Source: an uncultured Granulosicoccaceae bacterium
GTDB lineage: Bacteria; Pseudomonadota; Gammaproteobacteria; Granulosicoccales; Granulosicoccaceae
DNA: 64,000 bases
Assembly: GCA_937920585.1 (NCBI GenBank)
Contig: CAKZSB010000149.1
Location: 1 to 64,000, forward strand
Reading direction: 5' to 3'
The position numbers and the translations under genes were made by a program. The notes beneath the pieces were generated by a model that saw only the letters and a list, made by a program, of their open reading frames with translations, was not told the DNA's origin and searched no databases. This document shows positions 7,984 to 16,960 of this stretch, in pieces (positions within the stretch are counted from its first letter, which is position 1; the number at the start of each line of letters is the position of its first letter).

Positions 7984-8763
7984 ATGTTTCCGATACGCGA
8001 TGAAAATCCGCAGATCAATATCCCCTACGTCACCTATGCGCTGATCGCCCTGAACACGCTCGCCTGGTTCGCATTGCAGGGCTTCGGGCAGGAACCCGGG
8101 CTCAGCCAGTCAGTGTGCAACTTTGGCCTGATTCCAGCCGATATTCGCGGCATTGAACTGGCGGCCAGCCCCGGCTTTTGTGCAGTCGACGGACGCCCTG
8201 ACTGGGGTACCACGATCAGCTCGATGTTCATGCACGGCAGCTGGATGCACATCATCGGCAACATGTGGTTTCTGTGGATCTTCGGCAACAATGTCGAGGA
8301 TGCCATGGGGTCGGCGCGATTTTTGGCGTTTTATCTGATCTGCGGCCTTGCGGCAGCGGCGACCCAGGTGTTTTTCGATGCCGACTCGGCCATTCCAATG
8401 GTTGGTGCATCAGGAGCAATTGGCGGCGTTATGGGCGCCTACATCGTGCTGTATCCGCGCGTGCATGTGCACCTGTTTATTTTTCTTGGCATCATTTTCT
8501 ACACCTTTGCCGTGCCAGCGATCGCCATGCTCGGCTACTGGATTGCCGTGCAGTTGATCGGCGGGTTCAGCTCTATCGGATCGGATGAAGGCGGCGTGGC
8601 GTTCTGGGCTCACATTGGTGGCTTTGTCGCCGGTGCTGCGCTGATCCTGGTATTCAAGAACGAGCAGCTTCTGGCTGGTCACCCCTATCGCGGCTGGACA
8701 CAAAAGGAACACGCAGATGCCGCCTGGAAGCGAATCCGTGAAAAACGCGGCAGCTGGCATTGA
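7984..8763 (+). CDS. Rhomboid family intramembrane serine protease
   Basis: 259 residues with several membrane segments. Catalytic serine motif GASG lies in MVGASGAIGGVMGAY and catalytic His in FWAHIGGFVAG, giving the Ser-His dyad. The conserved HGSWMHIIGNMWFLWIFG block (loop L1 and TM2 HxxxN) is present. The family cleaves membrane-anchored substrates within the bilayer, and the position beside a small C-terminally anchored protein (7502-7711, minus strand) is suggestive. It follows the type with an N-terminal FPIRDENP sequence, common in bacterial rhomboids. Start ATG 7984 has little Shine-Dalgarno. Confidence 0.9.
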   Translation: MFPIRDENPQINIPYVTYALIALNTLAWFALQGFGQEPGLSQSVCNFGLIPADIRGIELAASPGFCAVDGRPDWGTTISSMFMHGSWMHIIGNMWFLWIFGNNVEDAMGSARFLAFYLICGLAAAATQVFFDADSAIPMVGASGAIGGVMGAYIVLYPRVHVHLFIFLGIIFYTFAVPAIAMLGYWIAVQLIGGFSSIGSDEGGVAFWAHIGGFVAGAALILVFKNEQLLAGHPYRGWTQKEHADAAWKRIREKRGSWH

Positions 8764-8792
8764 TGACACGCACCGGCAAGGGCCACCGCTAA

Positions 8793-9701
8793 ATGTTAGA
8801 GGCATGGATACCCATCGCGATCGCCGCGGCGTTTTTTCAAAACCTGCGCTCCGCGCTGCAAAAGCACCTCAAGGGCAAGCTGTCGAATAGTGGCGCGGGG
8901 TATGCGCGATTCCTCTACGCGCTGCCGCTTGCAATCCTCTATCTCTGGGCGATATCCGCCTGGACAGGCAGTCCGCTGCCCACCGCGAACCTGCGCTTCG
9001 TGCTCTATTGCATCGCCGGCGGGGTCGCGCAAATTATCTTTACGGTGTTGCTGCTGTGGATGTTTTCGTTCCGCAGCTTCGCGGTTGGAACCACGTTTTC
9101 AAAACTTGAAGTCGTGATGGTGGCAGCCCTTGGCGCACTGATTCTCGGCGATGGTCTGAGCTCACTTGCCGTGCTTGCCGTGGCGATCAGCGCGGTTGGC
9201 GTCGTCGCGTTATCGATGGCGCAGACAAACCTTTCAGTACGCGCATTCATCACCGGCCTGAGCGGCAGGGATACGCTGGTTGGTCTCGTATGCGCAAGCT
9301 TTCTCGGTGCTTCGGTGGTGTTTTTTCGCGGTGCCTCACTGGCGCTGCAACACGACAATGTACTGATGTCGGCCGCCTTTACGCTGGCGGTGGCGCTGGT
9401 GATTCAGAATATTGTCATGGGTTTGTGGTTATGGTTTCGCGAGCCCGGAGAGATTGGCCGGGTGTTCGAGCAGTGGCGCTGGGCAAGCCTTGTTGGCGTA
9501 ACCGGCATACTGGCATCGATTGGCTGGTTCACCGCTTTCACACTGCAGAACGCGAGCTATGTGCGAGCCGTCGGGCAGATCGAGCTGATTTTCACCTTCA
9601 TTGTCACCACACGGGTATTCAAGGAATCGGTCAGCCGTTTCGAGATGCTGGGCATTGTGCTGGTGGTTGCGGGCATCGTTTTGATTTTACTTGCCCCTTA
9701 A
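8793..9701 (+). CDS. EamA/DMT family transporter
   Basis: 302-residue polytopic membrane protein with about ten hydrophobic helices in two repeats, the drug/metabolite transporter layout. The second repeat ends in IVTTRVFKESVSRFEMLGIVLVVAGIVLILL, a typical EamA tail. The N-terminus (MLEAWIPIAIAAAFFQNLRSALQKHLKG) lacks a signal peptide. It lies 29 nt after the rhomboid gene in the same direction. Substrate is unknown; family members export amino acids, metabolites or drugs. Confidence 0.85.
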   Translation: MLEAWIPIAIAAAFFQNLRSALQKHLKGKLSNSGAGYARFLYALPLAILYLWAISAWTGSPLPTANLRFVLYCIAGGVAQIIFTVLLLWMFSFRSFAVGTTFSKLEVVMVAALGALILGDGLSSLAVLAVAISAVGVVALSMAQTNLSVRAFITGLSGRDTLVGLVCASFLGASVVFFRGASLALQHDNVLMSAAFTLAVALVIQNIVMGLWLWFREPGEIGRVFEQWRWASLVGVTGILASIGWFTAFTLQNASYVRAVGQIELIFTFIVTTRVFKESVSRFEMLGIVLVVAGIVLILLAP

Positions 9702-9787
9702 CACACCGACACTCGCTACTATAAAAACCTGCACTATTCCTTTAATATCTCACCGACGTCTCCACTCGCAAACACAAGGTTATCCCA

Positions 9788-10897
9788 ATGGAATCAAGAG
9801 CTGCCATCGCTGTTCAGGCCGGCAAACCGCTCGAGGTAGGAACGGTTGAAGTCGAAGGCCCCAAAGCGGGCGAGTGCCTGGTGGAAATAAAAGCTACCGG
9901 TATCTGTCACACCGATGAATTTACCCTGTCAGGTGCAGATCCAGAGGGAATCTTTCCGGCCATTCTCGGTCATGAGGGCGCCGGTGTTGTGGTCGACGTC
10001 GGCCCCGGTGTGACCAGCCTGAAGAAAGGCGATCACGTGATCCCGCTGTATACCCCCGAGTGCCGCGTTTGCGAATACTGCACCTCCGGCAAGACCAATC
10101 TGTGCCAGCAGATTCGCGTGACGCAGGGCCAGGGCCTGATGCCCGACAGCTCCAGTCGCTTCTCACGCGGTTCGGACAAGATTTTCCACTATATGGGTAC
10201 GTCTACTTTTTCAAACTATACCGTAGTGCCCGAAATCGCACTGGCCAAAGTGCGCGAAGATGCGCCGTTCGAAAAGATCTGCTACATCGGCTGCGGCGTC
10301 ACCACCGGCATTGGCGCGGTCATCAACACCGCCAAGGTACAGCCAGGTGACAACGTGGTTGTGTTTGGTCTCGGTGGCATCGGCCTCAACGTCATCCAGG
10401 GTGCCCGGCTGGCCGGTGCTGATATGATTATCGGCGTGGACCTGAACCCGGCACGAAAGGAAATGGCCGAGCGATTCGGCATGACCCATTTCGTTAATCC
10501 AAAGGAAGCCGGTGACGACCTGGTGGCCTATCTGGTCGATCTAACCAAAGGCGGTGCAGATTACTCTTTTGAGTGTATCGGTAACGTCGATGTCATGCGC
10601 CAGGCGCTGGAATGCTGCCACAAGGGCTGGGGCACATCGGTTATTATCGGGGTTGCACCTGCCGGTGCCGAAATTTCCACACGCCCGTTTCAACTGGTTA
10701 CCGGCCGCAACTGGCGTGGTACCGCATTCGGCGGCGCCAAGGGCCGCACCGATGTGCCCAAGATCGTCGATTGGTATATGAACGGCAAAATTGAAATCGA
10801 TCCGTTGATCACCCACGTTATGCCGCTTGATGAAATCAACAACGCCTTCGATCTGATGCACAAAGGCGAATCCATACGCTCTGTGGTGACGTTCTAG
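9788..10897 (+). CDS. adhC: S-(hydroxymethyl)glutathione dehydrogenase / class III alcohol dehydrogenase
   Basis: 369-residue zinc-dependent medium-chain dehydrogenase. It has a catalytic Zn ligand motif [17 protein letters not shown], the structural Zn Cys cluster [17 protein letters not shown], and the NAD-binding [18 protein letters not shown]. The length and the tail ([10 protein letters not shown]) match class III ADH, which oxidises the spontaneous adduct of formaldehyde and glutathione. AAGG stands eight bases before ATG 9788. It is transcribed alone, towards an enoyl-CoA hydratase gene. The role is formaldehyde detoxification and possibly S-nitrosoglutathione reduction. Confidence 0.95.
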   Translation: MESRAAIAVQAGKPLEVGTVEVEGPKAGECLVEIKATGICHTDEFTLSGADPEGIFPAILGHEGAGVVVDVGPGVTSLKKGDHVIPLYTPECRVCEYCTSGKTNLCQQIRVTQGQGLMPDSSSRFSRGSDKIFHYMGTSTFSNYTVVPEIALAKVREDAPFEKICYIGCGVTTGIGAVINTAKVQPGDNVVVFGLGGIGLNVIQGARLAGADMIIGVDLNPARKEMAERFGMTHFVNPKEAGDDLVAYLVDLTKGGADYSFECIGNVDVMRQALECCHKGWGTSVIIGVAPAGAEISTRPFQLVTGRNWRGTAFGGAKGRTDVPKIVDWYMNGKIEIDPLITHVMPLDEINNAFDLMHKGESIRSVVTF

Positions 10898-10913
10898 CAG
10901 CAACAGATTGTTT

Positions 10914-10937
10914 GTCCCCGGTATTTCAACCGGGGAC
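10914..10937. terminator. Stem-loop between convergent genes
   Basis: GTCCCCGGT (10914-10922) pairs with ACCGGGGAC (10929-10937) around a 6-nt loop. It lies between the converging adhC and enoyl-CoA hydratase genes and could stop transcription from both sides, although neither side has a strong T-run. Confidence 0.55.
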
Positions 10938-10952
10938 CAACACAGCTACGTA

Positions 10953-11747
10953 TTAGCGGTGCTGAAACACAGGCTGTCTCTTTTCGAGAAATGCCTGCAC
11001 TCCCTCGGCGGCGTCATCAGTCTCGAACACCTGGCGCATTTGCCCGTCCTCGAAATCGAGACCTTGTTGCGTCACCTCTGAACCGACCTGCTCGACGCAA
11101 GCCCTGATCGCATCGCGCGCCGGCCGACTGTACACCGCCATTTGCAAAGCATAGTCACGAGCCTGCGCAAGCAAAGAGCTGTCGTCGCCGGCAATCCGGT
11201 TTATCAGACCAATCCGCAAGGCCTCATCCGTCTCCACGGCTCGCCCGGTCAACATCATATCGAGCGCAATCGACTTACCGACCAGCGTCGGTAAAAATTG
11301 CGTACCGCCATAGGCTGGCAGCAGGCCGAGCTTAATCTCCGGCAATGCCAGCTTTACGTGCGGCGCAGCAATGCGGAACTCGCAGGCCATCGCCAGTTCG
11401 AGTCCGCCGCCATAGGCCAGACCATTGAGCGCAGCGATTGTCAGCACGCTGGACTGCGAGATGCGAAACATTAGCTGCCGGGCCATGTGATTTTTTGCCA
11501 TTCGCGCCTCACGTGTCATGCCCTGCAATTCGCCCAGATCGGTCCCGGCGCAAAACGCCCGCGCCTCCTGACCGGTAAAAATCACCACATGAGCCTGTTC
11601 GCGCTCGGCGATATCCAGACTCTCGGCGATGCCATCGAGCACCGGGCGCGTCAGCGCGTTGAGCTTGTGCGGCCGCTCTATCGTGAAGTGCCCGATACCG
11701 GCATCATCGAGTTCAAAGGTAAATGCCTGATCGGCGGCGAGTCGCAT
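10953..11747 (-). CDS. Enoyl-CoA hydratase/isomerase family protein
   Basis: 264 residues of the crotonase fold. The oxyanion-hole blocks are AFCAGTDLGELQG and ALNGLAYGGGLELAMACEF, and LALPEIKLGLLPAYGG provides the second acidic position, so both catalytic glutamate positions look intact. The C-terminal sequence VQAFLEKRQPVF is family-typical. Start ATG 11747. It stands alone, divergent from an EamA transporter, so its pathway cannot be read from context; short-chain enoyl-CoA hydration is the default expectation. Confidence 0.88.
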   Translation of the reverse strand: MRLAADQAFTFELDDAGIGHFTIERPHKLNALTRPVLDGIAESLDIAEREQAHVVIFTGQEARAFCAGTDLGELQGMTREARMAKNHMARQLMFRISQSSVLTIAALNGLAYGGGLELAMACEFRIAAPHVKLALPEIKLGLLPAYGGTQFLPTLVGKSIALDMMLTGRAVETDEALRIGLINRIAGDDSSLLAQARDYALQMAVYSRPARDAIRACVEQVGSEVTQQGLDFEDGQMRQVFETDDAAEGVQAFLEKRQPVFQHR

Positions 11748-11856
11748 TTGTCATATCCTGCCGTTGAATTTCCTATATGTTACCAGCCCGGGTGCGCGTG
11801 TCGCGACGCCTGTGAACACGGCTCAGCCGCCTCTGCCGATTGCACCTTTCCAGCAC

Positions 11857-12789
11857 ATGAAAACTACCACACACAGCCCGCCGGACTCGGGTACTCAGGC
11901 CAACCTGCGCGGCGCCGGTCTGATGGTAATGAGCATGCTGGGCTATGGCTGCAACGATGCATTGATAAAGCTCGCAGCCGATGAGCTTCCCCTGTTTCAA
12001 TCTATTTTCATACGCGGCGTGTTTGTGGTGTTCGCGGTGATGGTGCTGATCAGCCATCAACGGCTGGCGATTCGCCTGCCTGCCACCAGAGATCGAAAAC
12101 TGATCGGGCTGCGCCTGCTTGGTGAAGTTATTTCAACGATTTGTTTTCTCACCGCACTGATGCACATGCCTATTGCCAATGTTACCGCAGTGCTGCAGGC
12201 CACTCCGATCACACTGACGCTGGTCGCCGCATTTGTGTTGCGGGAAAAAATCGGCTGGCGGCGCTATCTTGCGATTATCACGGGCTTTGTCGGGGTGATC
12301 ATCCTCGTTCAGCCGGGCACAGATGCATTCACACGCTATTCACTGTGGGCACTGGCAGCAGTAATCTTCCTGGTCTTGCGCGATCTCAGCACGCGACAAC
12401 TGTCGGCCGAAATTCCGTCTTTGCTCGTCACCCTCTACACGGCGGTGGCAATCACCCTGGTTGCCGGTCTCACCGGTCTGTTTAGCGAATGGCAGATACC
12501 GTCACTACGGGCAATCACACTGCTGGGGGTCGCTGCGATGTTTCTGCTCGCAGGTTATCAATTTGGCATCATGGCCATGCGAGTTGGCGATATCGGCTTT
12601 GTCTCGCCGTTTCGCTACTCCATCATGCTATGGGCAATCGTGTTGGGTTTGCTGTTGTTTGGCGAGGTACCCGATCGAATGACATTGCTGGGTACCGTGA
12701 TTGTGGCCACCACCGGCATCTATACCTACTATCGCGAATTCAGATTGAAACAACGAGCTGAAAAGCGCGACAAGCAAGTGTACAAGTAA
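11857..12789 (+). CDS. EamA/DMT family transporter
   Basis: About 310 residues with ten predicted membrane helices. I place the start at ATG 11857 (MKTTTHSPP); the frame also opens upstream from a TTG at 11764, but that segment is Pro/Ala-rich and precedes the usual cytoplasmic N-terminus. ILVQPGTDAFTRYSLWALAAVIFLVLRDLSTR is typical of the S-adenosylmethionine-uptake-like DMT subgroup. It lies 62 nt upstream of lysW on the same strand; whether it exports a product of that cluster is open. Confidence 0.85.
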   Translation: MKTTTHSPPDSGTQANLRGAGLMVMSMLGYGCNDALIKLAADELPLFQSIFIRGVFVVFAVMVLISHQRLAIRLPATRDRKLIGLRLLGEVISTICFLTALMHMPIANVTAVLQATPITLTLVAAFVLREKIGWRRYLAIITGFVGVIILVQPGTDAFTRYSLWALAAVIFLVLRDLSTRQLSAEIPSLLVTLYTAVAITLVAGLTGLFSEWQIPSLRAITLLGVAAMFLLAGYQFGIMAMRVGDIGFVSPFRYSIMLWAIVLGLLLFGEVPDRMTLLGTVIVATTGIYTYYREFRLKQRAEKRDKQVYK

Positions 12790-12851
12790 CGCTGTGGCAT
12801 GCAAAATAGCGCCAGTCTGTATACCGTCCAACACTATCCTGGGAGCTAACG

Positions 12852-13016
12852 ATGGCCACCTGCCCCGTCTGCGATGCCGATGTAGAGAATCCCGACGATC
12901 CGGTCGTCGGCGAGTTGCTGACCTGCGACGATTGCGGTTGCGAGCTTGAAGTTCTGGAACTCAAGCCATTGAAACTTGGTGAGGCCCCCGAAGCCGAGGA
13001 GGATTGGGGCGAGTGA
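12852..13016 (+). CDS. lysW: LysW amino-group carrier protein
   Basis: 54-residue acidic protein. Two Cys pairs (CPVC at 4-7 and CDDC at 25-28) form a zinc-finger-like knuckle, and the C-terminus ends in EDWGE, the hallmark tail of LysW/ArgW. The gamma-carboxyl of the terminal Glu is the site where LysX attaches the amino group of alpha-aminoadipate or glutamate, protecting it during the following steps. GGGAG stands six bases before ATG. It is the first gene of the carrier-protein cluster, and its stop overlaps the lysX start by 4 nt. LysW systems are best known from Thermus, Deinococcus and archaea; finding one here is unusual. Confidence 0.95.
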   Translation: MATCPVCDADVENPDDPVVGELLTCDDCGCELEVLELKPLKLGEAPEAEEDWGE

Positions 13017-13849
13017 AAATCGGCCTGCTCCACTCACTGATCCGCAAGGACGAAAAGCTACTCCTCGAAGCATTCAAAAACGCCAGTTGTGAACTGGTGA
13101 TGATCGACGATCGCAAGTTGATCATGGATTTTAAATCAGCACCGCAAGTCGATGTTCTGCTCGAACGTTCGATCAATCACTCGCGCGCACTGCACGCGCT
13201 TCGGCTGTTTGAAAGCATTGGCATAAAATGCATTAACAAGCACGATGTCGCGACTGTCTGCGGCGACAAAATCCTCACCACCGCAGCGCTTGCCGAGGCC
13301 GGTGTGGCACAACCCGGCAGCCGTGTCGCATTCACTGAAGATTCTGCCATTGATGCGATTGAGGAGATGGGCTACCCGGTGGTTCTGAAACCGGCAGTGG
13401 GTTCGTGGGGCCGTTTGCTTTCGAAGGTCAATGATCGCGATGCTGCCGAGTCGATTCTGGAGCACAAGACCATCCTGGGCAGCTATCACCACTCGGTATT
13501 CTACATACAGGAATACATCGAAAAAGCGGGCCGGGATATTCGCACGTTCGTCATAGGCGACGAGTGTATTGCCGGTATCTATCGCAGCTCGAAACACTGG
13601 ATTACCAATACTGCCCGCGGTGCAGAGGCCAGCAATTGCGAGATCACACCGGAAATCGCCGAGATTTCACTGGCCGCAGCCAATGCGGTGGGTGGCGGTG
13701 TTGTGGCCGTTGATCTGCTCGAATCGGACCGTGGTCTATTAGTCAACGAAGTTAACTACACCATGGAATTCAAGAACAGCATCGATACCACCGGCGTCGA
13801 TATACCGGCGAGAATTGTTGACCACGCCATTCAGGAAGCCTCTCGTTGA
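13013..13849 (+). CDS. lysX: LysX, ATP-grasp ligase attaching the substrate to LysW
   Basis: 278 residues starting at GTG 13013, which overlaps the lysW stop. From memory it aligns with Thermus LysX almost throughout: [67 protein letters not shown], and near the end [18 protein letters not shown]. The Asn-X-Thr in the last block (NYT; NHT in Thermus LysX) is, as I recall, the aminoadipate-type signature distinguishing LysX from glutamate-specific ArgX. ATP and metal ligands of the ATP-grasp fold appear intact. It uses ATP to form an isopeptide with the LysW terminal glutamate. The true substrate here is unresolved. Confidence 0.93.
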   Translation: MKIGLLHSLIRKDEKLLLEAFKNASCELVMIDDRKLIMDFKSAPQVDVLLERSINHSRALHALRLFESIGIKCINKHDVATVCGDKILTTAALAEAGVAQPGSRVAFTEDSAIDAIEEMGYPVVLKPAVGSWGRLLSKVNDRDAAESILEHKTILGSYHHSVFYIQEYIEKAGRDIRTFVIGDECIAGIYRSSKHWITNTARGAEASNCEITPEIAEISLAAANAVGGGVVAVDLLESDRGLLVNEVNYTMEFKNSIDTTGVDIPARIVDHAIQEASR

Positions 13850-14871
13850 AAGTCTCTATTGCCGGCGGCTCCGGCTACGCAGGCGGCGATCTGCTACGCA
13901 TATTGCTGTTCCATCCGGAAGTTGAAATCGTCCAGGTCACATCCGAGCGCCACGCCGGCAAGCTTGTTACCACGGTTCACCCGAACCTGCGCAAGCTGAC
14001 CAAACTCAAGTTCTGCCCGGCCAGTGAACTCGAGCCGTGCGACGTGCTGTTTACCGGTCTGCCACACGGTCACGTGATGGGACGCCTGGCAGAATTCGAG
14101 GCACTGGCACCCGTACTGATTGATCTGTCCGCCGATTTTCGTATGAACAATTCAGACGACTACGAAAAATGGTACGGCAAGCCACATAGCTGCCCGCAGC
14201 ACTTACAGGATTTTGTCTACGGCATTCCCGAGCTGCACCGCGAACAAATGCGCGGCGCCAAACGAATATCCGGCGCGGGATGCAATGCCACCGCCACCAT
14301 CCTCGCACTGCATCCCCTGTTTTCTGAAGGCCTGGTGGAGAGCACTGTGGTGGAAGTAAAGGCGGGATCAAGCCAGGGTGGCAATGCATCCAGCGATGCC
14401 AGTCATCATCCGGAACGCAGCGGTGCAGTGCGCTCCTACAAACCAACCGGTCACCGCCACCTTGCCGAAATCCATCAGGAGCTCGACGCCGATATACCCG
14501 TGCACTTTTCGGCAACCTCTATTGAAATGGTCCGCGGTCTGCTGGCAACCTGCCACGTTTTTCTAAATCGACAACTGACCGACAAGGACATGTGGAAGCT
14601 GTACCGTAAATACTATGGCGACGAGCCTTTTATCCGGATCGTCAAGGAGCGCAGCGGCATCCACCGCTACCCGGAACCCAAGCTGGTCGCCGGCAGCAAC
14701 TATTGCGATATCGGTTTCGAACTCGACCCGCACAGCAATCGTCTGGTGGTGATGTGCGCGATCGACAACCTGATGAAAGGCGCTGCCGGCCAGGCAGTTC
14801 AGGCCTTCAACATCGCACACGGTTTCGAAGAGACCACCGGGTTGCAATTTCCCGGGCTTCATCCGGTTTAG
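13846..14871 (+). CDS. lysY: LysY, [LysW]-acyl-phosphate reductase (ArgC family)
   Basis: 341 residues from TTG 13846 (4-nt overlap with lysX). It begins with the NADP-binding [19 protein letters not shown], and the active-site Cys lies in [18 protein letters not shown]. These are features of N-acetyl-glutamyl-phosphate reductase relatives, and the GCNATAT block is that of LysY. It would reduce the LysW-bound gamma-phosphate to the semialdehyde, after the kinase LysZ. Upstream coupling with lysX and 3-nt spacing to the amidotransferase gene support a single operon. Confidence 0.92.
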   Translation: MKVSIAGGSGYAGGDLLRILLFHPEVEIVQVTSERHAGKLVTTVHPNLRKLTKLKFCPASELEPCDVLFTGLPHGHVMGRLAEFEALAPVLIDLSADFRMNNSDDYEKWYGKPHSCPQHLQDFVYGIPELHREQMRGAKRISGAGCNATATILALHPLFSEGLVESTVVEVKAGSSQGGNASSDASHHPERSGAVRSYKPTGHRHLAEIHQELDADIPVHFSATSIEMVRGLLATCHVFLNRQLTDKDMWKLYRKYYGDEPFIRIVKERSGIHRYPEPKLVAGSNYCDIGFELDPHSNRLVVMCAIDNLMKGAAGQAVQAFNIAHGFEETTGLQFPGLHPV

Positions 14872-14874
14872 GCC

Positions 14875-15510
14875 ATGTGCCGAATACTGCTGGCGAGCGC
14901 CGACTCGCCCTTCCCCGTTGAACCGCTGCTGCAATCATTCGCAACGATCAGTCGCGACAGCCGTGAGTATCAGGGCCATGGCTGGGGTTGTTCGTGGCAC
15001 ACGGCAAGCGGCTGGCACCACTATCACTGCATTGACCCTGTATGGCAGGACGATCTAGCCCAATTTGGCGAAACCCGGTTGCTGTTGGTGCACGCTCGTT
15101 CGGCATTTCGCGATGAGGGCATCGCGGTGGAAAACAATATGCCCTTCAGTGACGACAGCAGTGTTTTCATTTTCAACGGCGAGCTTCGCGGCGTGCGAAT
15201 CAAATCCGAGGGTCGCATCGGGGCTGAAAAAATATACAACTACATCAGGCGCCTCGACAAGGGCGATCTGCTGGCAGCACTGGAAAAAGGGGTTGATATC
15301 ATCAGCCGCCGAAGCAGTTATGTTCGTGCGATGAATATTCTTATGTCTGATGGTGAGCGGCATTTGCTGTCGTGCAACTACAACGAAGATACCGAGTATT
15401 TTCAAATGCACCAGACCCGACGCGACGACATGCTGCTGGTGTGCTCCGACCCCTTTCCCGGTGAAACTGACTGGCAGCCGATCGCCAATCACACCACCGT
15501 ACAACTTTAG
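14875..15510 (+). CDS. Class II glutamine amidotransferase-like Ntn hydrolase in the LysW cluster
   Basis: 211 residues beginning Met-Cys, so the catalytic nucleophile would be Cys exposed after Met removal. Class II GATase landmarks are all present: YQGHGWGCSWH (DGWG-type), LLVHARSA (HxRxA), VENNMPF (ENxHPF-type) and FIFNGELRG (NG oxyanion element). It is a stand-alone domain of the YafJ/EgtC kind, with no synthase partner fused. It lies between lysY and lysZ, 3 nt after lysY. EgtC-type members hydrolyse gamma-glutamyl amide bonds, and the LysW-substrate link is a gamma-glutamyl amide, so I infer a possible role in releasing the final product from LysW. Supplying ammonia is the alternative. 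Confidence 0.8.
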   Translation: MCRILLASADSPFPVEPLLQSFATISRDSREYQGHGWGCSWHTASGWHHYHCIDPVWQDDLAQFGETRLLLVHARSAFRDEGIAVENNMPFSDDSSVFIFNGELRGVRIKSEGRIGAEKIYNYIRRLDKGDLLAALEKGVDIISRRSSYVRAMNILMSDGERHLLSCNYNEDTEYFQMHQTRRDDMLLVCSDPFPGETDWQPIANHTTVQL

Positions 15511-15540
15511 CGCAAGCGCGCAGAACCGCAGAGACTTATC

Positions 15541-16332
15541 GTGTACCTGATCAAGATTGGCGGCGGCGAATCCATCAACGCCGAAGGAATTATCAAGGAC
15601 CTTTCGGACTGTGGAAAGCCGTTCATTATTGTTCACGGTGCCAACGCCCTGCGCGACAGCATCGCAAGCCAGATGGGCTGGGAAAAACAAACACTGACTT
15701 CGCTTTCCGGTTACAGCAGTGTATTTTCCGATCAACAGGCGATCGACGCTATCCTGATGAGCTACGCCGGATTGCGCAACAAGCGACTGGTTGAAGCCTG
15801 TCAACTGAACGGTATCAATGCGGTGGGGCTTTCAGGAATCGACGGACAGCTTGTCAGAGGCCGCAGAAACAAGGGAATCAGGGTGAGAGAGAACGGTAAA
15901 AACCTGATCAAACGCGATTACTCAGGCAAACCAAAGGAGCTCAATACCGATCTGCTGGAACTGCTGCTCACCAACGGCTATAACCCGGTACTGTGTATAC
16001 CAATCATTGACGAGAACGGCTATGCGATCAACTCCGAAAACGATGATATCGTCACGCTGCTGGCCTCCGCACTCAAACCCGAATGCGTGTTTCAGTTTAT
16101 CGAGGCGCCGGGGTTTATGGATGACCCGGCAGACGAAAACTCACTGGTAAAAAGCCTGTCCGGTGCCGAGCTCAGCGCGCGCGAGCAGCAGGTTGAAGGA
16201 CGGATGAAACGCAAAATGCTGGCGCTGAAGAAAATGTTCGAACAATCCGAAGGCAGAGTCATAATCGCCGACGGCCGCGTTGAGCACCCGCTGCAGGCCG
16301 CCCTCGGTGGTCATGGGACGATCATCGAGTAA
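15541..16332 (+). CDS. lysZ: LysZ, [LysW]-aminoadipate/glutamate kinase
   Basis: 263 residues from GTG 15541. It is an amino-acid kinase fold protein: YLIKIGGGESIN at the N-terminus (phosphate-binding Lys and GGG), NKRLVEACQLNGINAVGLSGIDG, and the C-terminal block EGRMKRKMLALKKMF...VIIADGRVEHPL. These match Thermus LysZ as I remember it and distinguish it from ArgB. It phosphorylates the side-chain carboxyl of the LysW-bound substrate, giving the substrate of LysY. The 30-nt gap after the amidotransferase gene has no terminator. Confidence 0.92.
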   Translation: MYLIKIGGGESINAEGIIKDLSDCGKPFIIVHGANALRDSIASQMGWEKQTLTSLSGYSSVFSDQQAIDAILMSYAGLRNKRLVEACQLNGINAVGLSGIDGQLVRGRRNKGIRVRENGKNLIKRDYSGKPKELNTDLLELLLTNGYNPVLCIPIIDENGYAINSENDDIVTLLASALKPECVFQFIEAPGFMDDPADENSLVKSLSGAELSAREQQVEGRMKRKMLALKKMFEQSEGRVIIADGRVEHPLQAALGGHGTIIE

Positions 16333-16344
16333 GCGCTACTGCGA

Positions 16345-16824
16345 TCAGGCGCTGTTCTGATCGACGATGGGGCTGGCGTAATTGAGTTCCATGTCCCAGG
16401 GGAAATTGATCCACGTCTCCTGCGACACCACCTTGATGCAGTCGTCTACTTCGGGATGCCCTTCCGGTTTGGCGTAGACTGTGACGAAGCGAGCCTTCGG
16501 TACCAGTGCCTTCACCGCGCGCGCTGTTTTACCGGTATCGACCAGATCGTCGATCAACAGCATGCCCTCGCCATCGGTATCACAGGCTTTGAGTATTTCA
16601 CTGGCACCCTGCGCACGATAGTCGTAAGTCTTTATACAGATGGTATCGACCAGCCGGATATTCAGCTCGCGGGCGATAATCGCGGCCGGCACAAGGCCTC
16701 CACGGGTAATAGCAATCGCCCCCGTCCAGCGCTCTGCGGGCAACAGACGACGGGCCAGCTCGCGGGTGTCGCGATGCAGTTCTTCCCATGACACGAAAAA
16801 GTTTTCCTGCTTGCCTGGCGGCAT
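16345..16824 (-). CDS. gpt: Xanthine-guanine phosphoribosyltransferase
   Basis: 159 residues. It has the PRPP-binding loop MLLIDDLVDTGKTARAV with both acidic residues, AITRGGLVPAAIIARELNIR, and the C-terminal WINFPWD, all as in E. coli Gpt. It salvages guanine, xanthine and hypoxanthine to nucleotides. It is read against the lysW cluster, between lysZ and lysJ, with a 12-nt gap to the lysZ end, and so splits that cluster into two transcription units. Confidence 0.93.
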   Translation of the reverse strand: MPPGKQENFFVSWEELHRDTRELARRLLPAERWTGAIAITRGGLVPAAIIARELNIRLVDTICIKTYDYRAQGASEILKACDTDGEGMLLIDDLVDTGKTARAVKALVPKARFVTVYAKPEGHPEVDDCIKVVSQETWINFPWDMELNYASPIVDQNSA

Positions 16825-16960
16825 AGTGGTCTCCGGATAATGCGCTCAATGCTTCGGGTTAGCCGGTTTTATCCAGCCGACGCCCGGCTACGGGCAGACG
16901 CTGGATTGTGACATAATTGCGCTGAGTTTTTATCCCATTCTCGCTGCAGACAAACACCCA

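Noticed and set aside
15055-15804. 249-residue minus-strand ORF
   Set aside because: Antisense across the amidotransferase and lysZ, both with clear motifs.
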